Source of the DNA: UBA5266 sp002411545
GTDB lineage: Bacteria; Bacteroidota; Bacteroidia; Bacteroidales; WCHB1-69
Length of the DNA stretch: 64,000 bases
Direction: 5' to 3'
NCBI GenBank assembly: GCA_028693085.1
Contig: JAQUWC010000001.1
Location: forward strand, 22,938 to 86,937
The position numbers and the translations under genes were made by a program. The notes under the pieces were generated by a model that worked only from the letters and a program-made list of their open reading frames with translations, was not told where the DNA came from and ran no database searches. This document shows positions 63,475 to 64,000 of the stretch, one piece after another. Positions within the stretch are counted from its first letter, which is position 1. Every line of letters begins with the position of its first letter.

Positions 63475-63885
63475 TTAGGCTTTCATCATTTTTTCAATAT
63501 CCTTCGAAGCGGAAGGTAGCTGAGCCATTAAATCAATGGGGGGGGCAGCTATCAGCATGTCGGTTTCAATACGCACGCCGATTCCTTCTTCCGGAATATA
63601 AATTCCCGGTTCACAGCTGGCGACCATACCTTCTTCGAAAACCACATCGCGGTCGCCCACATCGTGGGTATCTATCCCCATAAAATGTCCGATGTTGTGC
63701 ATAAAGTATTTTCTTACCAACGGATAAGTGTTTTTGTCTTGTTGGTCGGCTTCCGCCTGTGTGAACAATCCGAGTTTTACAAATTCTTCTTCCATCATAC
63801 CAAATATTTTTTTATTTATTTTGTTGATGGTCGTACCGGGCACATATAAAGTTTTGGCATATTCATACACCCGTTCGTAGTTCCA
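63475..63885 (-). pseudogene. Xaa-Pro aminopeptidase (M24), N-terminally truncated
   Basis: C-terminal part of an aminopeptidase P: VYEYAKTLYVPGTTINKINK, FMHNIGHFMGIDTHDVGDRD (metal-binding histidine), ASCEPGIYIPEEGIGVRIE (two metal glutamates). Upstream of ~63885 the frame continues (KGYRKCRNWNYER) but is unlike the expected peptidase core with its aspartate ligands. So the N-terminal ~300 residues are missing and it cannot be active as it stands. A GTG at 63868-63870 is the first start-like codon. Confidence 0.7.
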
Positions 63886-64000
63886 ATTCCGACATTTCCG
63901 GTATCCCTTGCTATGAAAAACGCTGGACTGGCCATGCCATTATCTTTAATTCTAAAACCATAATTATATGAATCTGTTGTAGCGCTAACACCTATGTCCC
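63816..64000 (-). pseudogene. Fibre-like protein gene, truncated (runs past the right edge)
   Basis: Enters from the right edge in another frame: DIGVSATTDSYNYGFRIKDN, GMASPAFFIARDTGNVGIGTT, here in pieces of the GNVGIGTTN motif common in Bacteroidota fibre-like proteins. After GNVGIGTTNG the reading becomes meaningless (MNMPKLYMCP) and stops at 63816-63818, because the DNA there belongs to the peptidase. So both genes are cut at the same point. Confidence 0.55.

Overview
The window is chromosomal DNA from a member of the Bacteroidota. Three things show this. Genes are preceded by the Bacteroidota -7 promoter signature TAnnTTTG (19 instances listed here) and lack Shine-Dalgarno sequences. Two proteins carry complete type IX secretion (T9SS) C-terminal sorting domains, and a third such domain survives as an orphan tail. 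The order bamD / RNA polymerase omega / coaBC / porD-like / recN is a typical Bacteroidota arrangement. The ffh-folD pair and tryptophanase fit Bacteroidales best, but the order is an inference. No rRNA, tRNA, CRISPR array, complete insertion sequence or prophage was recognised.

Layout. 0-9 kb holds housekeeping genes: a partial MORN/YwqK gene, rimO, a lipoprotein, an undecaprenyl-phosphate sugar transferase, dnaN, rocD and the ffh-folD operon. 9-14 kb holds a glycosyltransferase fused to a degenerate sugar-transferase module, a SpoIID-like protein and an AGCS sodium/amino-acid symporter, then a gene scar and sparse DNA. 14.7-27.6 kb is one gene for a 4309-residue secreted protein built from six ~545-residue units (CARDB-like domain plus parallel beta-helix) with a T9SS sorting tail. 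28-39 kb holds fabG, an exported protein, the bamD-recN operon, YjdI- and YjdJ-like proteins, a lipoprotein, a DEDDh exonuclease and a Uup-type ABC-F protein. 39-44.7 kb holds metK, preceded by what I read as a SAM-II-class riboswitch and paired 18-bp palindromes, then two tandem acyl-CoA synthetases. 44.7-50.1 kb is a run of tightly packed minus-strand genes for lipoproteins, a trypsin-like T9SS protease and outer-membrane or surface proteins, with two decayed members. 50.5-52 kb is tnaA. 52.1-63.4 kb is a surface-polysaccharide cluster: SIS isomerase, glycosyltransferases, GDP-fucose synthesis, YfhO-like membrane protein, methyltransferase and UDP-xylose synthesis. At the right edge an N-terminally truncated M24 peptidase abuts a truncated fibre-like gene.

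How the genes work together. The lipid-linked sugar transferase at 2.6 kb, the glycosyltransferases and the 52-63 kb cluster probably build a surface glycan containing fucose- and xylose-type sugars. BamD, the PorD-like protein and the T9SS cargo form an outer-membrane and secretion theme. The strongest unusual signals are the SAM-II-like element at metK, the mosaic repeat protein, and a set of gene scars (13.97, 44.7, 45.6, 62.3 and 63.88 kb) that mark where surface-protein and polysaccharide genes have been cut or swapped. All calls come from reading the sequence; no database search was run.
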